Shown one piece after another: positions 53,601 through 61,901 of a stretch of 64,000 bases of DNA (its first letter is position 1; each line of letters begins with the position of its first letter). The notes beneath the pieces were generated by a model. The model did no database searches. It was not told where the DNA came from and saw nothing but the letters and a program-made list of their open reading frames with translations. Source of the stretch: Pseudomonas fluorescens NCIMB 11764. GTDB taxonomy: Bacteria; Pseudomonadota; Gammaproteobacteria; Pseudomonadales; Pseudomonadaceae. The stretch covers positions 5,476,001-5,540,000 of the forward strand of contig NZ_CP010945.1 in the NCBI RefSeq assembly GCF_000293885.2. The letters are read 5' to 3'. Made by a program: the position numbers and the translations under genes.

Positions 53601-54554
53601 TCACGCTTCTGGATAGTTGCCAGCAAAATAAGGAACCACGTACTCACCCAGCTCCTGAACAACCTCGTGCGCAGGGCGGCGACCATATTTGAGATTCAAG
53701 CCGACATGGTTGACCCCTATCTCTCTCAACGTTTGCAGGTAATGGATCAGGAAACGATGGCCTGACCTGAATCCGAGATGAATAGGCGTGGCTGCTTCTT
53801 CCGGATCTGGCGAGAGATCAACATAAAGTGACTGCGAGAATGGCTTGAAACCTTGAGTCAACGACCGCCATTTTTTTATCGTCACTGCCTGTTGCACCAC
53901 GTCCTGCGGATAGTAGAGCCAACCGTCGGCATGATTGGCGATCCACTCCAGCGATTGACGCGAGTGTCCCGTAACCATAACAGGGATGGCGCCCAGTAGA
54001 GGCTTGGGTAGCAGGTCTGCGACGGAAAGTTCTACCCTAGACGTGGAGATCCTTGGCGACTCTTCGCTCCATACACGGCGCATCACCGTCAATGCTTCCT
54101 GAAACAATTCCTGGCGTTTTTCGAGAGAGGCGTTGAAGGCCGAGAACTCGGTTGGCCGGTCCCCTGTCGCAAGACCAAGCACGAGGCGCTGTCCCGACAG
54201 TCTGTCTACCGAAGCTGCTGCCTTGGCGAGATGCAAGGGATGACGCAAGGTCGAAACGATGCTGCCCGTCGCGAGCGCGATACGGGTCGTCTGCGCCGCC
54301 ACATAGCCCATGAATACCCATGGGTCATAAATGTGGCCCACATCACCGAACGAAGGAACATTCAGAGGAACATCCCTGAAATACACGGCCGAAAATCCGT
54401 AGCGTTCCGCCATTTGTGCGGTACTGATCTGTCGCGCTAAATCCATCTCCGGGATAGCCCCTGCGTAGGATTCAATCGCGAAGTAAAGCCCAAGAGTCAG
54501 GTGCCCCTCGCGGTACATGGCCGAGTATCCGCGGTGATCTTTGAAGTCATGCAT
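53601..54554 (-). CDS. LLM-class flavin-dependent oxidoreductase (BA3436-type)
   Basis: 317 residues of the bacterial-luciferase-like (F420/FMN-dependent) TIM-barrel family. The sequence G-H-L-T-L-G-L-Y-F-A-I-E-S-Y, Y-F-R-D-V-P-L, S-F-G-D-V-G-x-I-Y-D-P-W-V and G-D-R-P-T-E-F matches the 'luciferase-type oxidoreductase, BA3436 family'. It is probably an FMNH2/O2-dependent monooxygenase; no flavin reductase is adjacent. The start at 54554 is not backed by a strong ribosome site. Two 17-bp TetR-type palindromes lie upstream (54629-54675), linking it to the GcvP-like cluster. Confidence 0.85.
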   Translation of the reverse strand: MHDFKDHRGYSAMYREGHLTLGLYFAIESYAGAIPEMDLARQISTAQMAERYGFSAVYFRDVPLNVPSFGDVGHIYDPWVFMGYVAAQTTRIALATGSIVSTLRHPLHLAKAAASVDRLSGQRLVLGLATGDRPTEFSAFNASLEKRQELFQEALTVMRRVWSEESPRISTSRVELSVADLLPKPLLGAIPVMVTGHSRQSLEWIANHADGWLYYPQDVVQQAVTIKKWRSLTQGFKPFSQSLYVDLSPDPEEAATPIHLGFRSGHRFLIHYLQTLREIGVNHVGLNLKYGRRPAHEVVQELGEYVVPYFAGNYPEA

Positions 54555-54628
54555 GTTTGACGATTGATCCAAGTGAAGAAGTGCCGCATGCATCATCCTG
54601 GCCAAGCCTGGTTGGGCAGAAGCTTGCT

Positions 54629-54675
54629 ACATACGCAATGTATGCAGAGCAAAATACAACATACAACCCGTATGT
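54629..54675. promoter_or_regulatory. pair of 17-bp TetR-type operators before the LLM gene
   Basis: Site A (54629-54645) ACATACG-CAA-TGTATGC and site B (54659-54675) ACATACA-ACC-CGTATGT start exactly 30 bp apart. They match the consensus ACATACGnnnCGTATGT seen also at 54797-54845 and 61806-61875. Confidence 0.8.
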
Positions 54676-54796
54676 CAATCGACAGATTTGCCCCTTCACC
54701 ACAAAAAATCCCCTGCTGCTCAATCGATTTCTACGACAACCCAGCCTTCCATCGCTCCAGGTTTTACGAAAAAGCATTCGGTATGCATGCCGCTTG

Positions 54797-54845
54797 ACAT
54801 GCGTAGCGTATGTTAAATAGCATTACTAACATACGCCACGTATGA
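54797..54845. promoter_or_regulatory. pair of 17-bp TetR-type operators before the SnoaL-like gene
   Basis: Site C (54797-54813) ACATGCG-TAG-CGTATGT and site D (54829-54845) ACATACG-CCA-CGTATGA, starts 32 bp apart. Site D ends 80 nt before the SnoaL-like start codon. The rest of 54555-54924 has no gene I can support. Confidence 0.8.
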
Positions 54846-54924
54846 AAAATTCCGCCGCACGGACGCCATACCTTCATCACCCGCAGAAAAGTTCCAACAC
54901 CACGTAAGCCAACAGGGAGTATTC

Positions 54925-55362
54925 ATGATCGACAGTCTCGTTGGGTACCAGTCGCCCTCCATGATTTCCGACACCGCGACCCGGGAGTCACTCAATGCCT
55001 TTATCACGAAAGTCCTGCAGGGTTTTTCCACGCCTAGCTCGGACGTCGCCAAGTACTTCACCGATCCGGACGTCGCGATCGCCGGCTCAGGCCTGGACGA
55101 GTTCTTCATGGGGACCGAAGCGGTACAAAATGGCGTGACGTGGGTGACCACCCTGAACATCCGATGGGAACCACGACTGGTGGTGTCCTGGATACGCGGT
55201 GACATTGCCTGGGCGCAGATCCGAATCGACGGCCACACGTTTGAAAACGCTGAGCCAACGGTCGTCCAGTACGTTACGACCGGGGTATTCCAGCGCAAGG
55301 GCGACGGCTGGATCTGGTTGTACTGGGGTGGCAGCGAACCGCAAAAAGTAGCTCGGCTGTAA
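54925..55362 (+). CDS. SnoaL/NTF2-like protein
   Basis: 145 residues with the cone-shaped alpha+beta barrel pattern of the SnoaL-like/NTF2 superfamily: an N-terminal helix, F-T-D-P-D-V-A-I-A-G-S-G, then strands W-E-P-R-L-V-V-S-W-I-R-G-D-I-A-W-A-Q and G-D-G-W-I-W-L-Y-W-G-G. The ATG follows AGGGAG. Members include cyclases, isomerases and dehydratases, and many are of unknown function. Divergent from the LLM oxidoreductase gene, with two pairs of shared palindromes between, so both probably respond to the same TetR protein. Confidence 0.75.
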   Translation: MIDSLVGYQSPSMISDTATRESLNAFITKVLQGFSTPSSDVAKYFTDPDVAIAGSGLDEFFMGTEAVQNGVTWVTTLNIRWEPRLVVSWIRGDIAWAQIRIDGHTFENAEPTVVQYVTTGVFQRKGDGWIWLYWGGSEPQKVARL

Positions 55363-55739
55363 TCAGATACTGCCGCAAGTTCGACCAGATCCGAGGCCGT
55401 TAACTCCTAGCATTCCTTTACAGATGGACGACAACGGTGGTCAACAAACGAGTGGATTGCCGCCTACGGCCAAGGTTCGTAATCCCCCAACCCAGCCTGT
55501 TTACCCAACCTCGATTTCCCGTCCCCTGCCCACCATCGGTATTGCACCGGAGGCCCAGATGCCTTTTTTCAGAACCTATGCCTTCCATCTCGACAATGCT
55601 TCGCTTGAGAAGTATTGCCGACCCGCTGATTTTTTTGCCTGCGATACGTTGATGCAGGAAGAGGTCGGCGAGCTTGGCGTCCCCCACGCCAATAAAACCT
55701 GCGAACAGGATCTGCAAACGCTGAAGCCTTCAGCCAACC

Positions 55740-55775
55740 ATCAGCCTTCTCCATTTAAACTGGAGAGAGGCTGAT
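55740..55775. terminator. long hairpin downstream of the SnoaL-like gene
   Basis: Outer arms ATCAGCC/GGCTGAT with an inner CTCCA/TGGAG pairing and AT-rich loop; no T run. The gap 55363-55825 has no credible gene: open frames on both strands show no family features. Confidence 0.45.
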
Positions 55776-55815
55776 AGCCTTTGCCGGCTACTCCAGCTAA
55801 CGCGCTCTAAACTTG

Positions 55816-55835
55816 GGCACTCTTTTCAGAGTGCC
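55816..55835 (-). terminator. hairpin enclosing the acyl-CoA synthetase stop codon
   Basis: On the minus strand GGCACTCT-GAAA-AGAGTGCC: a perfect 8-bp stem closed by a GAAA tetraloop. The TGA stop codon of the synthetase gene overlaps the loop. No T run follows, so it may protect or pause rather than terminate. Confidence 0.6.
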
Positions 55836-57448
55836 TTGGCCCAATCGCGCAACAAGTACTTCTGGATCTTGCCTGTCGATGTTTTCGGCAACTCGATGAA
55901 CACCACGGTTTTCGGCAATTTGAAGCCCGCCAGATGTTCACGACAGAACAGGATGATATCGGCTTCCCGGGTGTTCTGATAATCGACTTTGAGCTTGATG
56001 AAGGCGCAAGGAGTTTCGCCCCACTTTTCGTCCGGACGGGCGACCACTGCGGCCTCCAGTACTGCCGGGTGACGATAGAGAACGTCTTCGACCTCGATGG
56101 TGGAAATGTTCTCGCCGCCCGAGATAATGATGTCCTTTAGGCGATCCTTGATTTCGACATAACCGTCAGGGTGACGTACCGCCAGGTCGCCGGTATGGAA
56201 CCAGCCGCCTTCGAACGCTTCACTTGTCGCTTCGGTGTTCTTCAAATAGCCCTTCATGATCGTGTTCCCGCGCATGAAGATTTCGCCGACACTTGTGCCG
56301 TCCAAGGGGACCGGTTCAAGGGTTTTCGGATCGGCAACCATCAGCCCTTCCAGGGTCGGATAGCGCACGCCCTGGCGCGACTTGATCCTTGCGCGCTCAT
56401 TCAGCGGTTGCTCGTCCCACTGGTCATGCCAGGCGCAAACGGTCACCGGGCCGTAAACCTCAGTCAGCCCATAAACGTGTGTGACCTTGATGCCCATCTC
56501 CTCGACCGCACCGATGACTTTGGCCGGCGGTGCGGCGCCCGCCAGCATGGCGTCGACCGGATGATCGAAGGCAGCCTTGGACGAGTCTGGCAGATTGACC
56601 AACGCATTGAGGACAATCGGCGCACCACACAAATGGCTGACCCGATGTTGATGAATCAAAGTGAGGATTTTCTGCGGATCGACCCGACGCAGGAATACAT
56701 GAGTCCCAGCCAACGCAGTCACCGTCCATGGATAGCACCAGCCGTTGCAATGAAACATCGGCAAGGTCCACAAATACACCGGGTGGTGCCCCATGGCCCA
56801 AGTCATCTGATTTCCCAGTGAGTTGAGATACGCCCCGCGGTGGTGGTAAATGACCCCCTTGGGATTCCCCGTGGTGCCGGATGTGTAGTTGAGCGAGATG
56901 GCTTGCCATTCATCCTCAGGCCATTGCCAGGCGAACTGTGGATCACCTTCAGCGAGGAAGGCTTCATAGTCCAGCGTGCTAACCGCGCTGCCTTCGCCGT
57001 ACTCCGGGTCGTCCACATCGACAACCAGTGGCGGATGAGAGAGCAGGCTCAAGGCTTCACGAATAACAGCGTGGAACTCCCGATCGGTGATCAACACCTT
57101 GGCTTCGCCGTGCTCAAGCATGAAGGCAATAGCTTGCGCATCCAGCCGCACGTTCAGGGTATTGAGTACAGCGCCGATCATCGGCACGCCAAAGTGGGCT
57201 TCGAGCATGGCCGGGATGTTGGGGAGCATCACTGCCACGGTATCGCCCTTGCCGATACCCCTCTGGCTTAGTGCGCCAGCCAGGCGCCGGCAACGTTCAT
57301 AGGTCTCTTGCCAGTTGCGGCGAATGGCGCCGTGGATCACGGCGGGATACTCACCGTAGACAGAGGCTGTGCGCTCGATGAAGCTCAGCGGAGAAAGGGC
57401 GATATGGTTGACTGCCGAGGGCGCCAGGCCCGTTTCGAAAATCGACAT
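55826..57448 (-). CDS. acyl-CoA synthetase (AMP-dependent ligase)
   Basis: 540 residues of the ANL superfamily. The P-loop is Y-T-S-G-T-T-G-N-P-K-G-V (about 181-192), then Y-G-L-T-E-V-Y-G-P, W-F-H-T-G-D-L-A and the C-terminal catalytic Lys in S-T-G-K-I-Q-K. Sequence and size resemble AlkK/DmdB-type medium-chain or methylthiopropionyl-CoA ligases. Residues P-M-F-H-C-N-G-W-C lie in the acyl pocket. It would activate a short or medium carboxylate to its CoA thioester in the cytoplasm. It is in line with the GcvP-like genes but separated from them by a terminator (57534-57562), so it may have its own promoter. Confidence 0.88.
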   Translation of the reverse strand: MSIFETGLAPSAVNHIALSPLSFIERTASVYGEYPAVIHGAIRRNWQETYERCRRLAGALSQRGIGKGDTVAVMLPNIPAMLEAHFGVPMIGAVLNTLNVRLDAQAIAFMLEHGEAKVLITDREFHAVIREALSLLSHPPLVVDVDDPEYGEGSAVSTLDYEAFLAEGDPQFAWQWPEDEWQAISLNYTSGTTGNPKGVIYHHRGAYLNSLGNQMTWAMGHHPVYLWTLPMFHCNGWCYPWTVTALAGTHVFLRRVDPQKILTLIHQHRVSHLCGAPIVLNALVNLPDSSKAAFDHPVDAMLAGAAPPAKVIGAVEEMGIKVTHVYGLTEVYGPVTVCAWHDQWDEQPLNERARIKSRQGVRYPTLEGLMVADPKTLEPVPLDGTSVGEIFMRGNTIMKGYLKNTEATSEAFEGGWFHTGDLAVRHPDGYVEIKDRLKDIIISGGENISTIEVEDVLYRHPAVLEAAVVARPDEKWGETPCAFIKLKVDYQNTREADIILFCREHLAGFKLPKTVVFIELPKTSTGKIQKYLLRDWAKAL

Positions 57449-57533
57449 GAGGTTATCCTGTGGGGGAAATCACCAGCCTGTTTTACTGTGCTGGAAACCT
57501 CCGATGGCTGATTGTTAGCTCTGATCAGGTTTC

Positions 57534-57562
57534 AAAACGGCCCCGCCTGATCAACGGGGCCG
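57534..57562 (-). terminator. terminator after the GcvPB-like gene
   Basis: On the minus strand CGGCCCCG-9 nt-CGGGGCCG followed by TTTTG, 20 nt after the GcvPB-like stop. It separates the GcvP-like pair from the synthetase gene. Confidence 0.8.
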
Positions 57563-57581
57563 CTGCGTGCAAACGCCAGGT

Positions 57582-59138
57582 TCAAGCAGTCTGTTGCTTG
57601 GTTTTGCGCAGGTGCGCACGCCAGGTCATGGCCCAATGAGCCGGGTCTTCCAGCGGTGCGCTCTTCAACCGGTGAATAGCCTGGTTGTGCGGCGAGGTCT
57701 TGACGATCACCGGATTCGAGTAAGCCTCGTCGGATATGTGCGCAAGCACCGCAATCCAGGTGTCCAGCGCCTCTTTACCGTACATCTCGCCTGCCTCGGG
57801 GGTGAACGGCTCCGGTACCAGCCACGGGTGGTGACTGCTCCACATCGGATCAATACCGAAATCGCTCATGCGGTTTTGCACGTCATGGACGTCGACTCCG
57901 GTTTCCTCCTTGAGTTGCTCAAGGCTGTAGCGCGTCATCTCCATCCGGTGGCTTTTAGCCTCAGGGTGTGAACGAGTCACGCCACGAATCGCCAGCAAGC
58001 CTTTTTCCATGTAGTTGTTGGCCAGTACCGAAATGTCCGACGCCTCAGCCATCCCTTTTGCGCCCATGGCGCGGGACCAAGCGTAGGCCTTGAGGATGAC
58101 CGGAACGTTGCCCCAGAACTCGCGGATCTTGCCGGCACTCTGCGGACGGTCGTAATCCAGGCTGTATCGTTCACCGTCAAAGGCCACCACCGGTGCCGGC
58201 AGGAACGGTGCAAGTTCTGCCGAACAACCATAGGCGCCCACTGCCGGGCCTCCCACTCCACTTTTCGGTGCGCCGAACGTCTTGTGGAGCATGAACATGC
58301 ACGCGTCGAAACCGAGCTCTCGCGCACGAATCTTAGTCATCGCGCCGTTGAAGTTTGCATGGTCGTAGAAGCACAGACCGCCCGCTTCATGCACCACGCG
58401 CACCCACTCACGAATTTCCGGGTTGTACACGCCCATGTCGTCGGGGTTGTTCACCATCAGCGCTGCCGTGCGGTTGGACACGGCGGCCTTCAGGGATTCG
58501 AGCGACGGGTAACCGTTCTCTTCGATCATCAGGGTGATGACCTTGAACCCGGCGGCAGCTGCCGTCGCGGCGCTGCTGGGGTGCGTCTGGATGGTGGTGA
58601 TGATCTCGTCACGCTGCTCCAGTTCGCCACGGGAAGCATGGTAGGCACGGGTCACCGCGCAACTGGTGTACGCCGCGTCAGCACCGCCGCCTGCCTGGAA
58701 GATGAACTGGTCCATCCCGGACAACTCGCGCAGAATCGTGTCCATGCCATGCACGACTTCGAGCGCGCCTTGCAGGGTGTCCTCGTCCTGATGTGGATGC
58801 ACGTGAGTAATTTCGGGGCGCCATGCCATCGCCTCGTTGATCTGCGCGTTGTACTTCATGGTGCAGGTGCCGAACAGGCTGATGTTCATCATGCCCAGGG
58901 TCTGCTGCGACAGGCGCAAGTAGTGATACAACACCTCGGGCTCGGACAGTTCCGGCAACGCCGGTTTGCTGGAGCGCCGCATGTTCGCGGGAATCAAATC
59001 GACGGCGCTGCCGACAGCTGCTTGCACGTCAGCCTCAACGTCGGAAAAGATCACACCGCGACGGCCGGGATAGCCCATCTCCAGAATGACGGGTTCGCTC
59101 CAGACGGGAGCATGGTATTCCTTGAGTGGAGTGCTCAT
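57582..59138 (-). CDS. divergent glycine decarboxylase-like PLP subunit (GcvPB family)
   Basis: 518 residues. The PLP lysine is Lys286 in M-L-H-K-T-F, and F-G-T-C-T-M-K-Y-N-A-Q-I-N-E (90-102) is family-like. Several active-site motifs differ from canonical GcvP: H-P-H-Q-D-E instead of H-P-F-x-P-E, Y-D-H-A-N instead of Y-D-G-A-N, and S-G-V-G-G-P-A-V-G instead of the glycine loop H-G-G-G-G-P-G. It would decarboxylate an amino acid other than glycine, or act without the normal lipoyl carrier. Its ATG overlaps the end of the GcvPA-like gene by 4 nt, so the two subunits are coupled. No gcvH or gcvT is nearby. Confidence 0.85.
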   Translation of the reverse strand: MSTPLKEYHAPVWSEPVILEMGYPGRRGVIFSDVEADVQAAVGSAVDLIPANMRRSSKPALPELSEPEVLYHYLRLSQQTLGMMNISLFGTCTMKYNAQINEAMAWRPEITHVHPHQDEDTLQGALEVVHGMDTILRELSGMDQFIFQAGGGADAAYTSCAVTRAYHASRGELEQRDEIITTIQTHPSSAATAAAAGFKVITLMIEENGYPSLESLKAAVSNRTAALMVNNPDDMGVYNPEIREWVRVVHEAGGLCFYDHANFNGAMTKIRARELGFDACMFMLHKTFGAPKSGVGGPAVGAYGCSAELAPFLPAPVVAFDGERYSLDYDRPQSAGKIREFWGNVPVILKAYAWSRAMGAKGMAEASDISVLANNYMEKGLLAIRGVTRSHPEAKSHRMEMTRYSLEQLKEETGVDVHDVQNRMSDFGIDPMWSSHHPWLVPEPFTPEAGEMYGKEALDTWIAVLAHISDEAYSNPVIVKTSPHNQAIHRLKSAPLEDPAHWAMTWRAHLRKTKQQTA

Positions 59139-60538
59139 TGTGCGATTACCTCTTTAAGTGCAGCAGTCAGGCGCTGAATATCGGCTTGTGTGTGAATCTC
59201 GGTGACGCAGTACAGGGCGCTGGCCCCAAGCGCCGGAAAGTCGTGAGTCAGATCTTTGCCGCCGAAGATTCCGAGCGCGAGCAACTGCTTGTTGATGTCC
59301 TTCACGCTCAGCCCGGTGGCGTCGAAATTCACCACGAACTCCTTGAAGAAACCAGAAGGGAATGTCACTGCCAGGCCCGGAACTTCACTCAGCAACTTCG
59401 CCGCGTAGTGAGCACGTTGCAGGATGAGATTGCCTACATCCTCGAAGCCCTTTGGTCCCATCATCGCCATGTAGACGGCATTGGCGATGGCCCACATGTA
59501 GACCGAATGACCGGTCCAGTCATTGCCCTTGTCACGCAAGCCGTAGGACGATTGTTCGAACAAGCTCAGGCCAAAACCATATTCGCCGGGCTTGGTGGTT
59601 TCGGCGATGCTGATGAACAGCGTCGGGTATTGGTGGGCGTACAGTTCTTCGTCGCGGGTTGCAATGAAGCCGCTGACCCCGCCACCACAGTTCATATGCA
59701 CGCCGAGCGGCTGAGTGGTACCCACCACGATGTCGGCGCCGAAATCAATCGGTGCGGCCAGCACGCCGAGGGAGATCGGATCGACCCCAACGATGACTTC
59801 GGCACCCGCTGCATGGGCAATGGCGGCGATTTCGGCCCCTTGCTGTTCGATCACACCGAAATAAGACGGTGTTTCGAAATAGACCGCAGCCGTTTGCGCA
59901 CCGATCGAGGCACGGAGGTGATCAATATCGAGCAAGCCGGTTTTCGGGTCAAAGTCGACGAGTCGCACGACGATGTGGCCCGGCATTTCCACGGGTTCGC
60001 AGTAGTTGCGGATGATGGAAAGCCGCTCAGGATCGATGGCACGGACCACCGCCACTTCGCTGCGCCCGGTAATTCGGGTTGCCATGCGAATGGCGTGACC
60101 CGCAGCGCAACCCCAGCTGCGCACCGGCAGGCCGACCAGATCCATGTTCAGCAGCTCGCCGAGCTGGCTGCAGAACTCGAACCAGGCTTGATTGCGACCG
60201 TGGTCGGAGCTCGGCTCACCAAACACCGAGGTCAGCCATTCATTACGGCGCACGACTTCGTCGCACGCTGCCGGAACGTGATGCTGCCAACAGCCGGCGC
60301 CCAGGAAGTTAAGGTTTTGCTCGCAGGTCTTGTTTTTCGACAACGTGCTGAGCAGATGCCGACGCAGCTCGCTCTCGTTGAGCGCCGGCGGCAAATCAAT
60401 CGGACGTTGCAGGCGGTGTTCATTGGGAATTTGCTGGAACAACTCCTCAATGCTGTCTACACCGATCGAGTCGAGCATCTCCTGTTTGAGTGCAGGAACA
60501 GAGTTCGCCATGTAGGGGTGGGCGACATGATTACTCAT
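59135..60538 (-). CDS. divergent glycine decarboxylase-like subunit (GcvPA family)
   Basis: 467 residues. The family start F-L-G-A-G-x-x-x-H-x-x-P-A (77-90) and P-S-Y-F-G-V-I-E (about 222) are retained. The canonical Y-T-P-Y-Q-P-E-I-S-Q-G is replaced by V-F-G-E-P-S-S-D-H-G-R-N-Q, Y-D-G by R-S-W-G, and S-F-G-G-P-x-L-G by N-C-G-G-G-V-S-G. These positions line the glycine and lipoyl-arm site in true P protein, so the substrate is probably different. The ATG follows GAGGAT. It lies 36 nt after the kinase-like gene and overlaps its partner subunit by 4 nt. Confidence 0.85.
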   Translation of the reverse strand: MSNHVAHPYMANSVPALKQEMLDSIGVDSIEELFQQIPNEHRLQRPIDLPPALNESELRRHLLSTLSKNKTCEQNLNFLGAGCWQHHVPAACDEVVRRNEWLTSVFGEPSSDHGRNQAWFEFCSQLGELLNMDLVGLPVRSWGCAAGHAIRMATRITGRSEVAVVRAIDPERLSIIRNYCEPVEMPGHIVVRLVDFDPKTGLLDIDHLRASIGAQTAAVYFETPSYFGVIEQQGAEIAAIAHAAGAEVIVGVDPISLGVLAAPIDFGADIVVGTTQPLGVHMNCGGGVSGFIATRDEELYAHQYPTLFISIAETTKPGEYGFGLSLFEQSSYGLRDKGNDWTGHSVYMWAIANAVYMAMMGPKGFEDVGNLILQRAHYAAKLLSEVPGLAVTFPSGFFKEFVVNFDATGLSVKDINKQLLALGIFGGKDLTHDFPALGASALYCVTEIHTQADIQRLTAALKEVIAQ

Positions 60539-60574
60539 GGGGTTATCCTCGTTTTTATCGGATGAAACAATTGA

Positions 60575-61741
60575 TCAGGATCGAACCCTGAAGAAGACGG
60601 ACCGGTCAGGCCCTGTGTGCACGCGTATGTGGCCGCTGAGCATGGCATCGACTTCGGCGTCACCCGTGTCGACGCGCAAGCAGCCGGTATCGAGGGAAAG
60701 GAGCTTGTCCATCGAGGTGATCACGATGATGTGTTCGCGCCCTGCCCGGCGGATGACCTCGGCGCTGATCTGCTGGTTGCCACGGCCGAACAAGCTGCCG
60801 TGACCGCCCAGAACGCCAACGATGATGCGTGTCTCGTACCCTTCCATCAGACGGATCAACGCGTGTTCATTGAGGTCGGCACCCACCAGCGCACCGTCCA
60901 TGACCGCGTCTACGCCCAACAGCGTCGACGGCAGGCCGAGCTCGGTCATAATGCGTCGCGTGGTGGTGCCTGGCCCCAGCAGGTATAGGCAACCGGGTTT
61001 CATGTCCCTGACAACCTGTCGGGACACGGCGTCGAGCGCCATGTTTTCGTTGGCCAAGGAACCGGCCTTGGCGTTTTGCGTCAGGTGACGTTGGTGCGGG
61101 CTGCGGGCGTAGCCATACAGCCGCGCCGACACCTGATCGTTGCGCATGGCAGCCTCGTCGATGTCCATGACCTCGGCTTCGCGAAAGCGCACCGACGAGT
61201 CGCCGGCAACGAAGCGTGCCGCAAGATGTCCAGCGTTCTGCGGATTAGTGCCGAACACGGCGGAATACATCTTCACACCCGTAGGGATACCGAGGATCGG
61301 TACGCGATCACTGACCTTTTCCAGCACATCGCGCGCGGTGCCATCTCCGCCGGCGAACAAAAGCAGATCGACCGAGGCATGCGCCATGACGAGCGCGGCA
61401 TTTCGGGTGTCATCGGGCCGGCTCGCTCCCGGCGACGACGTATAGACGACAATCGGGTCGAGACCGGCGGCGCGCGCGACATCTTCGCCCAGCTCACCCG
61501 AGCCGGTGATCAGCCGGAATGGCGTCGTCGAAGCCGCCAGACGCTTGAGCGCGATCAAGGCCCGATCGCTTGAAACGGGTTGCGCACCGCGGCGCCTTGC
61601 TTCCTGCAAAACCTCGACACCGTCGGTGCCCTTTAGCCCCACGCGTCCGCCCATTCCGGCGACCGGGTTGAGGATAAATCCCAGGGTTTTCCCCTGACCT
61701 GCGGGGTGCAGTGAAATATCGGAATCGCGCTGTTCACGCAT
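60575..61741 (-). CDS. ATP-NAD kinase family protein (AcoX-like)
   Basis: 388 residues. The diacylglycerol/NAD-kinase fold motif G-G-D-G-T-A-R-D (near residue 115) and the N-terminal F-I-L-N-P-V-A-G-M-G-G-R-V-G-L-K-G-T-D are those of the COG3199 group that includes AcoX of acetoin operons. P-G-T-T-T-R-R-I and G-V-L-G-G-H-G-S-L-F-G-R-G-N-Q-Q follow. The start at 61741 has AGGAT; the frame is open to 62014 but would cross the operator region and overlap tetR. It is first in the operon with the GcvP-like genes. Whether it phosphorylates NAD or a pathway metabolite is unknown. Confidence 0.82.
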   Translation of the reverse strand: MREQRDSDISLHPAGQGKTLGFILNPVAGMGGRVGLKGTDGVEVLQEARRRGAQPVSSDRALIALKRLAASTTPFRLITGSGELGEDVARAAGLDPIVVYTSSPGASRPDDTRNAALVMAHASVDLLLFAGGDGTARDVLEKVSDRVPILGIPTGVKMYSAVFGTNPQNAGHLAARFVAGDSSVRFREAEVMDIDEAAMRNDQVSARLYGYARSPHQRHLTQNAKAGSLANENMALDAVSRQVVRDMKPGCLYLLGPGTTTRRIMTELGLPSTLLGVDAVMDGALVGADLNEHALIRLMEGYETRIIVGVLGGHGSLFGRGNQQISAEVIRRAGREHIIVITSMDKLLSLDTGCLRVDTGDAEVDAMLSGHIRVHTGPDRSVFFRVRS

Positions 61742-61805
61742 TGCTCGGTATCCTGTGCGAAATGGCGGGGCTCCCGAGGCTGAGAGCACACAGCTCAGAC
61801 TCATT

Positions 61806-61875
61806 GCATACGCCTCGTATGTGATACACAATACGACATACGCGAAGTATGTCAACTTACATACGCAACGAATGT
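61806..61875. promoter_or_regulatory. three 17-bp TetR-type operators between kinase-like gene and tetR
   Basis: Site 1 (61806-61822) GCATACG-CCT-CGTATGT, site 2 (61836-61852) ACATACG-CGA-AGTATGT, site 3 (61859-61875) ACATACG-CAA-CGAATGT. Sites 1 and 2 start 30 bp apart, the same spacing as sites A and B near 54.6 kb. They fill the divergent promoter. Confidence 0.85.
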
Positions 61876-61901
61876 TAAATTCTTTATAGGGAACACGACC
61901 G

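Noticed and set aside
54781-54790. GTATGCATGC dyad as an eighth TetR site
   Set aside because: It lacks the CG-nnn-CG core and the 17-bp spacing of the other seven sites.
55424-55774. 116-residue plus-strand and 99-residue minus-strand open frames between the SnoaL-like and synthetase genes
   Set aside because: No family features or ribosome sites. A short N-K-T-C-E-Q-D-L stretch resembles one in the GcvPA-like protein, but codons differ and the rest does not match.
59126-60565. 479-residue plus-strand open frame
   Set aside because: Antisense of the GcvPA-like gene; it has no motif and would be in the wrong direction for the operon.
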